A stretch of DNA of 36,525 nucleotides from positions 1-36,525 of the forward strand of contig CAWIBS010000004.1 in assembly GCA_963834365.1 (NCBI GenBank), read 5' to 3'. A model generated the notes under the pieces. That model ran no database searches, was not told the DNA's origin, and was given only the letters and a program-made list of their open reading frames with translations. Positions 35,757 through 36,525 of this stretch are shown piece by piece (within the stretch, counting starts at the first letter, position 1; each line of letters starts with the position of its first letter). The translations under genes and the position numbers were made by a program. This stretch comes from CAWJAP01 sp963834365 (GTDB lineage Bacteria; Acidobacteriota; Vicinamibacteria; Vicinamibacterales; Vicinamibacteraceae).

Positions 35757-36463
35757 ATGATTGGCGCCATGCGCGCTCTGGCGTCGCTCATCATTGCCGG
35801 GGGCGTTGCTCGTCGCGGGCTCGCGTCCGGCCCTGGCCTGCACCAACGATCCTTCCTCGGCCGCTGGGATCTTCACCGCCACCGGTCCGAACGGTACGGC
35901 CGTGTTCTGGCTCGAGCTGAAGGAGGAAGGTGAACAGCTCACCGGCATGTTCCTCAATCTCGGCGGCAGCCCGGAAAAGCTCGAGTCGGTCAAAGATCGA
36001 AGGTGATGAGCTCGTCTTCCGCACCGCCGGCACCGGCACCCGTCCCGGCCAGAGGCATCACGCGAAGCTGAAGGGAGCCCAGCTCGTCGGCGAGGTTGCC
36101 CTCGGCGATCGCAAGCTCGGGTGGGTGGGATCTGAGGAGCCGGTACGAGCTGCAGGTGCTCGACAACTTCGGTAAGCCCCCGAGTCCCACGGCCACATGT
36201 CGATCTACGCTGGGCCGCGTAGCCTGAACGCCACCAAGCCGGCGGGCGAATGGCAGACGATGGACGCCACGCTCGTGGGGAACCGGGTGTCGGTGACGCT
36301 CAACGGCCAGCTTGTCCATGACAACGCGCAGATCCAAGCCATCACCGGCGGGGCGCTCGACGCCAGCGAGGATCAGCCGGGGCCGATCATGCTGCAGCGC
36401 GATCACGGCAAGGTGTGGTTCCGCAGGATCACCGTGACGCCGATCGTCAAGTCCTGCAGCTGA
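35757..36463 (+). CDS. DUF1080 / 3-keto-disaccharide hydrolase-like secreted protein (frameshifted)
   Basis: The start MIGAMRALASLIIAG begins a signal peptide, continued after an indel near 35803 by LLVAGSRPALACTND. The mature part includes ATGPNGTAVFWLELKEEGEQ, LTGMFLNLGGSPEKLESVK, EGDELVFRTAGTG, and later YELQVLDNFGK, HGHMSIYAGPRSLNATKPAG, EWQTMDATLVGNRVSVTLNG and GPIMLQRDHGKVWFRRITVT. The last blocks are characteristic of the concanavalin-like DUF1080 fold, found in periplasmic 3-keto-glycoside hydrolases and common in Acidobacteriota and Planctomycetota. Indels lie near 35803, 36000, 36145 and 36180. Its start follows the right end of the insertion sequence by only 36 bases. About 235 residues. 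Confidence 0.78.
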
Positions 36464-36525
36464 CGCGCTGTCGACACACCGCAGCCTCGAGGCACACACC
36501 ACGTAAGCACCCGCTCCCTGCGACT

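Noticed and set aside
1..36525. CRISPR arrays, tRNA and rRNA genes
   Set aside because: I found no regularly spaced direct repeats, no cloverleaf with a GGTTCRA-type arm, and no rRNA signature on either strand.

Overview
The window reads as two unrelated pieces of bacterial DNA joined near position 12,920-12,945. At that point a left-hand gene (a UPF0182 membrane protein, plus strand) and a right-hand gene (an FMN-binding HugZ/pyridoxamine-oxidase-like protein, minus strand) are both cut off. The left piece looks monoderm: a Gram-positive style LexA box (GAAC-N4-GTTC), apparently leaderless SOS promoters, and a rplI-dnaB-zinc ribbon-guaB3-guaA-UPF0182 order. This suggests Chloroflexota (Limnocylindria-like) or a relative. 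The right piece is clearly from a diderm (Mla-type lipid transporter, a TamA/TamB pair, lipoproteins), with an Acidobacteriota-like flavour. Both assignments are inference from gene content.

Left piece (1-12,920). From left to right: the tail of an unknown, possibly solute-binding protein; then on the minus strand a TauE/SafE permease, folD and a cyclodeaminase-like gene (one-carbon metabolism), a small LexA-controlled protein, dinB (DNA polymerase IV), an AlkZ-like winged-helix protein and lexA. On the plus strand: a DUF1232 membrane protein, rplI, dnaB, a zinc-ribbon protein, guaB3, guaA and the UPF0182 stub. Almost every gene has single-base indels, mostly insertions, so frames change inside genes. 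dnaB and the zinc-ribbon gene are intact.

Right piece, housekeeping part (12,945-26,450). A minus-strand group holds the HugZ-like stub, a 37-residue Lys/Gln-rich microprotein, a small lipoprotein and a low-molecular-weight tyrosine phosphatase. A decayed capA gene follows. Then comes a tight mlaE-mlaF-mlaD operon whose MlaD carries a C-terminal OmpA-like domain. A BON lipoprotein and a YihY/BrkB membrane protein lie on the other strand, followed by tamA (with one in-frame TGA) and a 4.4-kb tamB. A REP-like inverted-repeat pair follows tamB.

Right piece, accessory part (26,450-36,525). This is a graveyard of broken genes and nested mobile DNA. It holds a truncated subclass-B3 metallo-beta-lactamase with a Glu in place of the first zinc-ligand His, an alpha/beta hydrolase cut by a perfect 84-bp hairpin element, a large unrecognised gene, a GNAT remnant and a tyrosine-recombinase remnant. 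The recombinase is cut by a DDE insertion sequence with 14-bp terminal inverted repeats and a 4-bp ACCT target duplication. That insertion sequence is in turn split, exactly between two codons, by a 3,375-bp element carrying DUF5372-like, HTH, small-ORF and large serine recombinase genes. The element's ends are symmetric imperfect inverted repeats flanked by the dinucleotide AA. A DUF1080 (3-keto-disaccharide hydrolase-like) secreted protein closes the window.
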